The notes under the pieces: model-generated
Database searches by the model: none
What the model was told of the DNA's origin: nothing
Seen by the model: only the letters and a program-made list of their open reading frames with translations
In this document: piece after piece, positions 53,197 to 63,194 of the stretch
Layout: each line of letters begins with the position of its first letter
How positions within the stretch are numbered: the stretch's first letter is position 1
From: Diadophis punctatus similis
Taxonomy: Eukaryota; Chordata; Lepidosauria; Squamata; Dipsadidae
Direction: 5' to 3'
Assembly: GCA_023053685.1 (NCBI GenBank)
Contig: JALIGW010000014.1
Location: forward strand, 20,198,308 to 20,262,307
Length of the DNA stretch: 64,000 nucleotides
Made by a program: the position numbers and the translations under genes

Positions 53197-55512
53197 GTGT
53201 TGGAGGGGCAAAATGAGGGTGGTCACACGCTTGACCTTGTGTTTCTCTCGGGGCAGTGGAGAGATGATCTGAGGCTGAGGGGTTTAGTCACAGTACCCTT
53301 GTCATGGTCAGATCATTTCCTTCTGAGGTTGGATTTCATGGCACCACTCCCCCACCGCAAGGAGGCGGGACCGATTAAGTGGTTCCGCCCCAGGTGCCTA
53401 ATGGAACCTGACGGATTCCAGAGGGAACTTGGGGAAATACCTGAATCCCTGGTACACAGTTCGTCCGAGTCTCTGGTTGCGGCCTGGAATCAGGCAGCAG
53501 CAGGGGCTCTGGATCGGATTGCGCCTTTGCGGCCTCTCCGTGGAAGTGGATCCAGGAGGGCTCCTTGGTTTACCGAGGAACTCCGGGAGATGAAGCGCCA
53601 CAAGAGACGCCTAGAGCGACGATGGAGATCTAGTAAAGCTGAGTCTGACCGGACACTTTTAAGAACTTTCATTAAGTCTTACTTAGTGGCGATAAGGGCG
53701 GCAAAATGTTCGCATTTTTCCGCTCTTATTGCGTCCGCTGACTCCCGCCCAGCCGCCCTGTTTAGGGTGACCCGCACCCTTCTTGCTAAGGAGGAAGGCG
53801 GAGATCCCTTGCAGGGTAGAGCTGAGGAATTTTCTCGGTTTCTGGCGGATAAAGTCATTCAGATTCGGACAGACCTGGACTCCGATTGGGCAGTACAGGC
53901 CGAGATGACTGGGGCGAGTCTTAGTCCGGTTATATGGGATAGGTTTGAACCGGTGACTCCTGAGGATGTGGACAAGGCCATAGGAGCTATGAGCTCAGCC
54001 ACTTGTTTATTGGACCCGTGTCCTTCCTGGTTGGTTTCGGCCACCAGGGAGGTTTCACGCGGCTGGCTCCAGGCGTTGGTCAACGCTTCTTTGAGAGAGG
54101 GGTCCGTCCCGCAGCCTTTAAAAGCTGCGGTGGTGAGGCCCCTCCTCAAGAAGCCTTCCCTGGACCCAGCGGATTTAAAGAACTTCCGTCCAGTCTCCAA
54201 CCTTCCCTTCGCGGGGAAGGTTGTTGAGAAAGTGGTGGCACTCCAGCTCCTACGACTGTTGGATGACACTGATTTTCTGGATCCCTTTCAATCTGGCTTC
54301 AGGCGCGGTTACAGTACGGAAACGGCTTTGGTCACCCTGATGGATGATCTCTGGCGAGCCCGGGATGGGGGTTATTCCTCTATCCTGGTGCTACTTGACC
54401 TCTCAGCGGCCTTCGATACCATTGACCATGGTATCCTTCTGCGTCGTCTCGGAGAGGTGGGGGTGGGCGGCACTGTTTTGCAGTGGTTCTCCTCCTTCCT
54501 CTCTGACAGGACGCAGTCGGTGTTGACAGGGGGGCAGAGGTCGAGCCCTAGGCCCCTACTATGTGGGGTGCCACAGGGCTCGGTCCTCTCGCCCATCCTG
54601 TTTAATATCTACATGAAGCCGCTGGGTGAGATCATCCGACGACACGGGGTGAGGTATCAGCAATATGCTGATGATACCCAGTTGTACATCTCCACCCCGT
54701 CTCAATTTGGGGAAGCCGTAGACGTAATGGACCGCTGCCTGGCCGATGTTAGGGTCTGGATGGGGAAGAACCGGCTAAAGCTTAACCCTGACAAGACTGA
54801 GTGGCTGTGGATATTGCCTCCTAAGGACTCGACCAACTGTCCCTCCTTGATTCTTGGGGGGGAGAAATTAGCCCCCTCAGAACGGGTCCGCAATTTGGGT
54901 GTCCTCCTAGACCCACAGCTAAAATTGGAACAACATCTTTCAGCTGTGGCTAGGGGGACCTTTGCACAAGTACGTCTTGTGCACCAATTGCGACCCTACT
55001 TGGAGAAGGAGGCACTTCTTACAGTCGCTCATGCCCTTATCACCTCACGGCTGGATTACTGCAATGCGCTCTACATGGGGCTACCCTTGAAGAGTGTCCG
55101 GCGACTGCAATTGGTGCAAAATGCAGCTGCGCGAGCTGTGGTGGGTGTACCTAGATGCACCCACGTAACACCTATCCTCCGCCAGCTGCATTGGCTGCCC
55201 ATTAGTCTCCGGATCCAATTTAAGGTGTTGGTCGTTACCTTTAAAGCCCTACATGGCTCAGGGCCAGGTTATCTTCGGGACCGCATCCTGCCGCATACCT
55301 CCCTACGACCGGTTAGGGCCCACAGAGTCGGCCTCCTCCAGGTCCCGTCGACCAAACAATGTCGGCTAGCGGGACCTAGGGGGAGGGCCTTCTCTGTGGG
55401 AGCCCCCTCCCTTTGGAACCAGCTCCCTCCAGAGATCAGGACCATCCCCACCCTACTGGCCTTCCGTAAAGCAATAAAAACTTGGCTCTTCCGGCAGGCA
55501 GGGTATGAATGA
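53197..55512 (+). CDS. CR1/L2-group LINE ORF2, endonuclease tail plus reverse transcriptase
   Basis: A 771-codon open frame; the first few codons may be host L1 sequence. The end of an APE-type endonuclease is at residues 33-46 (SWSDHFLLRLDF). A linker with WF and arginine-rich blocks follows. The RT runs from about 305 to 560, with FRPVSNLP (330-337), LLDLSAAFD (catalytic D401), GVPQGSVLSP and YADD (490-493). The conserved C-terminal block contains LWNQLPPEIRTIP. There are no internal stops, although the catalytic part of the endonuclease is missing through 5' truncation, so it cannot start new insertions by itself. The intact frame suggests a recent insertion. Confidence 0.88.
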   Translation: MLEGQNEGGHTLDLVFLSGQWRDDLRLRGLVTVPLSWSDHFLLRLDFMAPLPHRKEAGPIKWFRPRCLMEPDGFQRELGEIPESLVHSSSESLVAAWNQAAAGALDRIAPLRPLRGSGSRRAPWFTEELREMKRHKRRLERRWRSSKAESDRTLLRTFIKSYLVAIRAAKCSHFSALIASADSRPAALFRVTRTLLAKEEGGDPLQGRAEEFSRFLADKVIQIRTDLDSDWAVQAEMTGASLSPVIWDRFEPVTPEDVDKAIGAMSSATCLLDPCPSWLVSATREVSRGWLQALVNASLREGSVPQPLKAAVVRPLLKKPSLDPADLKNFRPVSNLPFAGKVVEKVVALQLLRLLDDTDFLDPFQSGFRRGYSTETALVTLMDDLWRARDGGYSSILVLLDLSAAFDTIDHGILLRRLGEVGVGGTVLQWFSSFLSDRTQSVLTGGQRSSPRPLLCGVPQGSVLSPILFNIYMKPLGEIIRRHGVRYQQYADDTQLYISTPSQFGEAVDVMDRCLADVRVWMGKNRLKLNPDKTEWLWILPPKDSTNCPSLILGGEKLAPSERVRNLGVLLDPQLKLEQHLSAVARGTFAQVRLVHQLRPYLEKEALLTVAHALITSRLDYCNALYMGLPLKSVRRLQLVQNAAARAVVGVPRCTHVTPILRQLHWLPISLRIQFKVLVVTFKALHGSGPGYLRDRILPHTSLRPVRAHRVGLLQVPSTKQCRLAGPRGRAFSVGAPSLWNQLPPEIRTIPTLLAFRKAIKTWLFRQAGYE

Positions 55513-55661
55513 AAGTTTGTTTTTTAATGGATAGTATTTTAATATGGCTCCTTTTAAAAATTGTTTTTTATGTGTTTCTATATCTGCTGTGAGCCGCCCA
55601 GAGTCCCCCGGGAGTTGGGCGGCATAGAAATTTTAATAAATAAATAAATAAATAAAATAAA
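53207..55661 (+). mobile_element. CR1/L2-group LINE copy 2, 5'-truncated, inserted in L1 ORF1
   Basis: Begins in the endonuclease domain and runs to a 3' hairpin (GCCGCCCAGAG...GTTGGGCGGC, about 55592-55623) and an (AATAA)n tail. Both sides are the same L1 ORF1. It is the best preserved member of its family in the window. Confidence 0.87.
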
Positions 55662-55748
55662 ATCTTGCAAGTTGACAATATGAGTGAGGAAACTTTGAAG
55701 TTTTCCTATTCCTTTAAAAGGAGCAGTCTTTGCCAGTTTTAAAGCCAT

Positions 55749-56364
55749 CTTCAGTTTGTATTAATTTTTGTATAAAATTAAGAAGCCAAAAAACAAAGTT
55801 CATCAAAGTAAAAAGTAAAAAGTAAGAAGGTTTCTTACAAGCATTTGTCAACAAAAGGAACTCTCACTTGCTTTCACTAACTTTCACTTTTCCACGCCCT
55901 TTGAAATTCCAAGTGCCATCTTTTTGTATATTAGCTGTTTTGTTACTTCCAAAAAATTACAGAGAGCACCAGAGTTAAGTTAGAATTAAATTAGGATACT
56001 TGCAGTTGAGTTCTCCTGGTATGTTCCATCTGCTACATTGTATAAAATGTTAAAATCCATTTATTGTTAGCAGAGATGGTCGCGGCTTCTTGCTCCGTTT
56101 AAAAAAAAAAAAGCGGAGGCATTCCAGGTCCGGAGCTGTTGACAGGCTTCTAGGGAGCCCTCACCCTTCGCACCCCAGAGCTTCTTCTGGGGTACTTGGG
56201 GGGCTCTACCTCGGCCCATCTGCTCTTCTCCCTTCCCTTTGCCTGGGGAGGGAGTTTCCAAGCCGCCAGACAGCTGATGTGCCTAATCTGGCGGCTTTAA
56301 CAGAGCCTGGAATCGGACGCTCATAAAGAGCGCCAGCGAAGCTCGTGGTGTCACCAGAAGTCCC
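55749..56364 (-). promoter_or_regulatory. L1 copy 2 5' UTR
   Basis: Lies between the ORF1 start and the 13-bp target duplication, AT-rich near ORF1 and GC-rich at the outer end (56080-56340), as expected for an L1 internal promoter region. It has no gene. It is unrelated by eye to the 5' UTR of the other L1, so the two belong to different subfamilies. Confidence 0.6.
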
Positions 56365-57531
56365 CTGAGGCTAGACTTTAATGCACCACTCCTCCATCGC
56401 AGGGAGGCAGAACCGATTAAGTGGTTCCGCCCCAAATGCCTGATGGACCCAGAAGGGTTCCAAAAGGAGCTTGGGGAGATACCTGAATCCCTTGTCCACA
56501 ATCCATCTGAGTCCCTAGTGGCTGCTTGGAATAAGGCGGCTTCTGGGGCATTGGACAGGATTGTGCCTTTGTGATCTCTCCGCGGCAGTGGATCCAGGAA
56601 AGCTCCCTGGTTTACCAAGGAGCTCTGGGAAATGAAACGCCAAAAGAGACGTCTAGAACAATGCTGGAGATCCAGTAAATCCGAATCCGACCGAACACTT
56701 CTAAGAGCCTTTATTAGGACTTACTTGGTGGCGATACGGGCGGCAAAATGTTTGCATTTTTCCGCACTTATTGCATCCGCTGACTCATTTTAGGGTGACT
56801 CATTCCCTCCTTAATGTGGAGAGAAAGGAGGAACCCTTGCAGGGCAGAGCTGAGGAATTTGTACAGTTTTTGGCGGATAAAGTCACTCATATTCGGATGG
56901 ACCTGGACTCTAATTGGGCAATTCAATCCAAGGTGACAGGGGCGGATCTTAGTCCTATTATTTGGGAAGAATTTGAGCCCGCGACACCTGATGTAGTGGA
57001 CAAGGCTATTGGAGTGATGAGCTCCTCCACTTGTTTGTTGGACCCGTGCCCCTCCTGGCTGGTTTCGTCCAGCAGGGAGGTGACACGATGCTGGCTCCAG
57101 GCTTTGGTCAATGCTTCCTTGATGGAGGGGTCTGTTCCTCAACCACTGAAGGTGGCAGTGGTGAGACCGCTACTCAAGAAGCCTTCCCTGGATCCAGCAG
57201 AATTGAAAAACTTTCATCCAGTCTCCAACCTACCTGTTTTTTTTATTGAAAAGTTTTACAAGTACAAAGTACATACAGTTTTTATCTTTTCTACCCCCCC
57301 ATCCACCCTCTACCCTTCTCCCCTCCCTCCCCCTCCCCCCTCCCCCCTCCCCCCTCCCAGACTTCCCAGAGAAAAACACAAGGTATAAATTCAAAACAAA
57401 AAGTATAAAATTACCTAATACTAAAACAGATTGTTAATTCAAAAATATCTTATCCTTTCTTAACTCTTTGTTATGCATAAGCTTGAAAGTATAATCTATT
57501 ATTTCTTCAAACAGCAAACAAAATATGCTAT

Positions 57532-60500
57532 TTAAATTATATTAATCTGAAACTTTTTCTGAATATATTCCGTCCACTTACTCCATTCCAACACATATTT
57601 TTCATTAGAATGGTCCTTAAGATAAGATGAGACTTTAGCCATTTCGGCCAGATGTGTCACTTTCAATGTCCATTCTTCAATTGTAGGTATATCTTCCTTC
57701 TTCCAATATTGTGCCACCAGCAATCTGGCAGCCGTTATAAAATTCAAAATCAGCTTAGTCTCTATAGGTGTACAATCTGTTGTTATTCCCAGTAGAAAGA
57801 ACTGTGGTGTAAATTTAATTTTTTTCTTTAAAATATTTTGTATAATCCACCAGATTTTTATCCAGAAAGCCTTAATTTTTTTACAAGTCCACCATACATG
57901 GAAATATGTAGCATCATCACATTCACATCTCCAGCATTTAGGCTGTAAGTTAGGATACATACATGCCAATTTTTTGGGGTCTAAATGCCATCTGTAAAAC
58001 ATTTTATAAAAATTTTCCCTCAAATTTTGAGCCTGCGTAAATTTAACATTTGTAACCTATATCTTTTCCCATATGTCCATCGTTATAGGTTCTCCAAAGT
58101 TTTGAGCCCATTTTATCATACAATCTTTAACCAATTCTGATTCTGAATCCAGTTCCAATAAAATATTATATAATCTTTTTATATGCATTGGACCATTATC
58201 TTTAATTTGTACAATCAAGTTGTCTTCATTCTGCACAATACCAATTTTCTATCATCTCTCCATCTGGCCTGTAATTGTCTATATTGGAACCAGGTCCTAA
58301 CTATTCCTTCCTCTTTTAATTTCTCAAATGATTTTAATTGAGATAGTGTTCCATCTTCAAGGAGAAGTTCTTTATATGTAATCTTATCTATGTTTTGTTC
58401 CAAGTTTATATTTTCTATCGCGTGTCTGGGTACCGTCCACCAAGGTATTTTATCATTTAGCTTACATTGGTACTTTTTCCAGACACGCAATAAAGCATTT
58501 CTCAATATATGACTCTTAAAAACTTTGTCTCTCTTTTTATCATATATTAAATAGGCATGCCACCCATAGAGCAAACCATATCCCTCAATATTTAATACAC
58601 TTTCTTCCGTTAAGTTAATCCAATCTGTAATTGCTGCGAGAGCTGCTGCTTCATAATACAATTTTAAGTTTGGCATTTTTAAGCCCCCTCTTTCACGTGT
58701 ATCCTGCATTATCTTCTGATTTACCCGCGGCTTCTTCCCTGCCCAAATGAATTTATTTATACCCTTCTGCCACTCCCTTAAGGTTCCGTCTTTTTTAAGT
58801 ATTGGTATCATTTGAAAAAGGAATAGAAACCTTGGTAAAACATTCATTTTAACAGCAGCTATCCTTCCCAACAGTGACAATTGCAGTTTTTCCCAATTTT
58901 CCATATCTTTCTGTATTTTTAACCATAATGGTTCATAATTATGTTGGTATAGTTTTGTATTTGTGGACATAATATAAACCCCTAAATATTTGATCTTTTG
59001 AACTACTTCAAAACCTGTTGCCTTTTCTATTTCTTCTTTTTGACTTCTTGTCACATTTTTAACTATTATTTTTGTTTTGGCTATATTTATCTTAAAACCA
59101 GATACTTGTCCATATAAATTAATTGTATCCATCAAAATTTTAATAGATTGTAGTGGTTGGGTCAGAGTAACAACCAGGTCATCCGCAAAAGCTCGTAACT
59201 TATATTCTTCCTGTCTGATCTTAATCCCCTTTATTGTGTCAAGTTCTCTTATTTTGCTGAGTAATATTTCCAAACTCAAGATAAACAACAAAGGAGATAA
59301 AGGACATCCTTGTCTTATTCCTTTTTCTATATTGAAATTATCTGTTAACCCACCATTGATTATTATTTGCGCTGTTTGTTTTTGGTATATTGCCTGAATA
59401 GATTGTACAAAATAATCTCCAAGTTGTAATTTTTCTATTAACTTTAATAAAAATCGCCAATTCAATCTATCAAAGGCTTTCTCAGCATCCAAAAATATCA
59501 ATGTTGCAGGGACCTGGTTGTTCTTTCCCAAATACTCTAATAAGTTAACAACTTGTCTAACATTAGTTTTCATTTGTCTACCTGTTAAAAACCCAGTTTG
59601 ATCATGATGTATTGTCTGTTGTAAAACTATCATTAGTCTATTTGCTAAAATTTTTGCAAAAATTTTATAATCTAAGTTTAGAAGTGAAATCGGCCTGTAA
59701 TTTTTTGGGTCTGTAAGATCTTGACCCTCTTTTGGGATCAGAGAGATAAAAGCAGTTTTCCAAGATGGAGGTACAGTGCCTCCCTTTTGGATATAGTTAA
59801 ACAAATCTTTAAGTGGTTCCACCATTTCCTCCTGCAATTTTTTATAATAAACAGCGGTTAATCCATCTGTCCCCGGGGCCTTGCCCACTTTTAATTGTTT
59901 AATTGCCAATGCAATCTCTTCTGAAGTTATCAATTGATTTAAGGTATCCCTCTGAATCTCAGTAACTGTATGAATATTTTGTTGCTGTAAGTACCTATCT
60001 ATCTCTTCTTCCCTAACTTTATCCCCACTATATAATCCTGAGTAGAAATCTAAGAATGATTTTTTAATGAATTCTTGTTCATAAGTTTCTTTACCCTTAT
60101 ATCTAATTTTTTCAATAGTTCTTGATTTTTGCTTCTTTCTTAACATGTATGCCAGCCACCTCCCTGGTTTGTTTGCATTACTAAAAATATTAAATTTTGC
60201 ATACTGTAAATTGGTTGCCACTTGGTCTGTCATTAACATGTTGAATTGACCCCTTAATAAGTTAATTACCTCTTTAATTTTCCTATCCAATGGATTAGAA
60301 ATTAAGGCCCTTTCCTGTCATTTGATCTCTTCTTCCAATTCTTTCCTCTTTTCCTCTTTTTTTCTTCTAAATTTATTATTCAGATAGATCAAAATACCTC
60401 TCATGTAAGCTTTACTGGCATCCCAAACCATTTCCAAAGATGTGCCCTTCTGCATATTATTAACAAAAAATTCTTTCATTAATTTTTTACATTCCCTCAC

Positions 60501-61271
60501 ATTATTCTCATATCTAAATAAATTATCATTTAACCTCCATGACCTTCTGGGTCCATTGTTATCTTGCAATTCCAGCCAGACCGGACTATGATCCGTTAAT
60601 ACTCTTGAACATATCTTCGTCTTCTTTACCCTAGAAAAAAGATTATTAGTGATCAAAATAAAATCAATCCTTGAAAAAGATTGATGTCTATCGGAGAAAA
60701 AGGTAAAGTCCTTTTCTTCCATATTTCTTTCACGCCAGACGTCCCTCAACTCCCAATCTTCCATCATTTCAAAAAAAGACTTTGGTAATTTGGCTCTTGA
60801 AAAAGTATTTTGGCTTGGACCCTTCTTGTCCTTTTTAACGTCTGGTATACCATTCCAATCTCCCAGAAGGATACAGGTATTATAGTCCCATTGTATTAAC
60901 TTTATATGTAAAAAATCATAAAATTTCTCTTGTTGTTGGTTCGGGGCATATACACCAATCACCAATATTCTTTCTCCTTTAATTAAAAGTTCTATAGCTA
61001 AAAATCTTCCTTGATCGTCTGCTTCAATCAATTTGGCAGTCAGGTTTTTTTTAACGTATATTACAATACCATTTCTTTTTTCTGATGCTGATGATACAAA
61101 TTGTAGTCTTAATTTTGAATTTAGCAAATATTTTTGGTCTTGTTTTCTAATATGTGTTTCTTGAAGACAGACCACATCATTGTTAAATTGTTTAAGATAA
61201 TGAAATATTTTCCTTCTTTTCTGTGGTGAGTTTAATCCATTAACATTCCAAGTTAAAAATCTACTTCCCAT
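57532..61271 (-). pseudogene. L1 ORF2 (endonuclease-RT), three lesions
   Basis: The APE endonuclease (60318-61271) shows WNVNG, LQETH, GDWNG, RIDFI and DHSPV. RT (58215-60290) shows NYRPISLLN, LDAEKAFDR, QGCPLSP and FADD. The C-terminal part (57532-58023) has the CWRC...WWTC zinc-binding region. Three breaks: an in-frame TGA at 60318-60320 (likely from CGA), a one-base loss near 58240 that shifts frame, and a TAG near 58059. All catalytic motifs I could look for are present, so it is a recently dead copy. Confidence 0.87.
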
Positions 61272-62499
61272 CTGCGGGCTTCTGAAGCTTCTGGAACATT
61301 GACTGATGATCTAAGAACTGCCGTTCCTTTCGTCTTGCTCCTCCCACTGCTTCAGATTTAGTAGTTTCTTTAACCGCAAGCTGAGATTGTTGTTGTGCCA
61401 TTTCCTGCATACGTTTAGTTGCCGCTCTGGTCTGTCTCTGTTCTTTTATCTGTTGTTCTCCAAATAGATCCAAACTTTGGTCCCGAGTTATAACAGTATC
61501 ACCTTGACCAGATGGGGCCTCTATTTGCTGGACTTCCTGTTGTCTTACTCCGTCATTCTCTTTTCTCCTTCCCTCTGATGAGCTCGGTGTCCCAGCCTTT
61601 AAAATATATGTAAAGAAATATCTTGCTTTTTGGACCATGTTAAGTCGATGTCTTTCTCCAGCATAGATCAAAGAGATACCATTTGGAACTTCCCATCTAA
61701 ATGGTAATTGTTGTCTTTTAAGCTCCTCAACCAAAAAGGAAAAATCTCTTCTAGCCCTCAGCATTCTTGGGGGAATCTCTTTCAGTGTGATCAATTCCTG
61801 TCCTCCCACCTGTAATTTATTTAGGTACGTTGCTTGGAGAATTTCATTACGCAATGCTCTGTTATTAAAATATATCACAATATCTCTTGGAAGGTTCCTT
61901 ACTCTGGCAGCTCGAGAATTGACCCTGTAAACCTTATTGATCTGGCCCATCAGCTCTTCCTTGTTGATATCCAACACTTGGGCAAGGGCATCTCCCAACA
62001 ACACTCTTAGGTCTTCACTTTTCTCTTCCCGCAGTCCACGAATTCTGATCGCGAATTCCATGTTGCGAAAATGAATCAATGTAATTTCATCTGTAGTTTT
62101 TTCTTCAACTTCGTCTATCCTCTCTCGTAGGGAGGCAATAATATCTTTGATTAATTGAACTTGCTCATCCAAATATTCCACATTATTTGCCAATCCTTTA
62201 AATGCCTCCAAAATGTCAGCTCTAATTTCATTGTTGCAGATTTCCATTTTATTAGACACAACTTGTATCTGATCATTTATCAACTCCTTAATTGTCTCAT
62301 TAGATTCATCAATTTTTTTGTTAAAATTGGTAGATATTTGAATCTGCATAGCTTTAAGGCTTTCTTGCAGCATTGCAAGAGTTAATGGCTGGGGCTGGGG
62401 TTGAGATTGTGTTACAAGCGTTTGCAGCTTAGTAGTAGTGGGGGTTGGGGAGCTCTCTGCACTTTTGGAAGAGACCGTCTTTACAGATTTAGAAGCCAT
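61261..62499 (-). CDS. L1 ORF1 protein, intact
   Basis: 412 residues. A Ser/Thr/Gln/Pro-rich start (1-40) is followed by a long coiled coil (about 41-140) for trimerisation, an RRM-like domain (about 145-220, with IRIRGLREEKSEDL and RDIVIYF) and a C-terminal domain (about 225-305), then a charged Gln/Arg-rich tail. This is the standard ORF1p layout: an RNA-binding chaperone that coats L1 RNA. No stop or frameshift. Its end overlaps the start of ORF2 by 11 nt. Confidence 0.9.
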   Translation of the reverse strand: MASKSVKTVSSKSAESSPTPTTTKLQTLVTQSQPQPQPLTLAMLQESLKAMQIQISTNFNKKIDESNETIKELINDQIQVVSNKMEICNNEIRADILEAFKGLANNVEYLDEQVQLIKDIIASLRERIDEVEEKTTDEITLIHFRNMEFAIRIRGLREEKSEDLRVLLGDALAQVLDINKEELMGQINKVYRVNSRAARVRNLPRDIVIYFNNRALRNEILQATYLNKLQVGGQELITLKEIPPRMLRARRDFSFLVEELKRQQLPFRWEVPNGISLIYAGERHRLNMVQKARYFFTYILKAGTPSSSEGRRKENDGVRQQEVQQIEAPSGQGDTVITRDQSLDLFGEQQIKEQRQTRAATKRMQEMAQQQSQLAVKETTKSEAVGGARRKERQFLDHQSMFQKLQKPADGK

Positions 62500-62699
62500 C
62501 AGGATTAACGTAAATCTTTAGTCAGATATTCCCAGTTATTTTAATCTGGTGCCAAAAAGAAGAAAAGTCTCAAACGTAAGTGCAAATTTAAATCAAATCC
62601 AGCAGCTCTCTTGCCATTGCTATCAGCAAAGATAAAACTTTTCTCTTTGTTCTCATCCACTTCCTCCCCCTTTCAAGCTTCCAACGCCATTTTAAAAAG

Positions 62700-63194
62700 C
62701 CAACTTGTTTCTTTGTAGTTCAAATGAGAGTCGTTAAGAGTTAATTATTGTCATGCAGTGATTTTATATTGCCTGTTACATGTATATGCAGGGAGATGCA
62801 TGGAGATGCATCCCTATCAAATATAATGGTTCATTCCTGAGCACGTGATTAATGTTCCTAGTACGCATGTGTACATTCCTTCCTTCCTTTTGTACTATGC
62901 TTCGGACGAGGCAACACCTTTTATATAGCCAGTATGTGATCTCATTATTTTTTGTATCAAAATAAATATCTTATTCATTAGAATTATAATGCAGTTTATT
63001 TTGGCAATGTCAGAGTTCCAGGAAAAGATTCAGTTCGCCTCTGATAGGAGTAATTCTCCTTCTAACATGATAGCAGACGGATTTGGTTTCTTGGACCTTA
63101 ATTAATTCTGACAGATTTATTGCGTTTAGCCTAGTAAGAGAAAGATAAGAATGTTTCTGGCCGTTTTTGAAGTGAAACTTTGATCTAATTAAGA
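62700..63194 (+). other. Candidate LTR and leader of a right-edge retroelement
   Basis: From about 62749 (TGTCATGCAG) the sequence carries TTTTATATAG near 62919, then AATAAATAT near 62961 and an AT-rich end, the spacing expected of U3, R and U5, but the partner LTR is out of the window and the primer site is not identifiable. 62700-62748 is probably further L1 5' UTR. Low certainty. Confidence 0.35.

Larger units (their letters stand above)
52238..55748 (-). pseudogene. L1 copy 2 ORF1, split and frameshifted
   Basis: The N-terminus lies at 55663-55748 (MALKLAKTAPFKG-type start), the coiled coil at 52931-53208, the RRM-like domain at 52652-52885 (LRLRGVKEY...RDIVIYF) and the C-terminal domain at 52238-52640. 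It is homologous to the intact ORF1 at 61261-62499. It is broken by the inserted LINE, by at least one frameshift near 52930 and by a TGA near 52662 where the intact copy has Arg. Confidence 0.8.
50835..56364 (-). mobile_element. L1 copy 2 with ORF1 but almost no ORF2, itself split
   Basis: Flanked by a perfect 13-bp target duplication, CTGAGGCTAGACT (50822-50834 and 56365-56377). Minus-strand order: 5' UTR (about 55749-56364), ORF1 (ATG at 55748, continuing at 53208-52238), an AT-rich tandem duplication, a short ORF2 C-terminal remnant (about 51085-51260) and a 3' UTR with a G-rich purine tract. More than 3 kb of ORF2 is missing. A CR1/L2 copy (about 53207-55661) is inserted in ORF1. Confidence 0.83.
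50457..57235 (+). mobile_element. CR1/L2-group LINE copy 1, opened by a nested L1
   Basis: The left part, 50457-50834, encodes the endonuclease region (LMVLGDFNLPS, SWSDHFLLRLD). The right part, 56365-57235, continues at exactly the interrupted codon with the linker and start of RT (IKWFRPKCL..., FRP-type VSNLP) up to the point where a second L1 enters. A TGA near 56572 and frame changes show it is dead. The intervening 50835-56364 is an inserted L1. The remainder of RT should lie beyond the right edge. Confidence 0.85.
57236..62700 (-). mobile_element. Nearly full-length L1 (copy 1)
   Basis: Minus-strand order: 5' UTR (from about 62700 to 62500; its true start may lie further right), ORF1, ORF2, a 3' UTR with a G-rich tract (plus-strand C-rich at 57293-57358) and an A-tail (T8 at 57236). 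It entered CR1/L2 copy 1 within its RT. The other target flank is not visible because a candidate LTR element follows. Confidence 0.87.
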
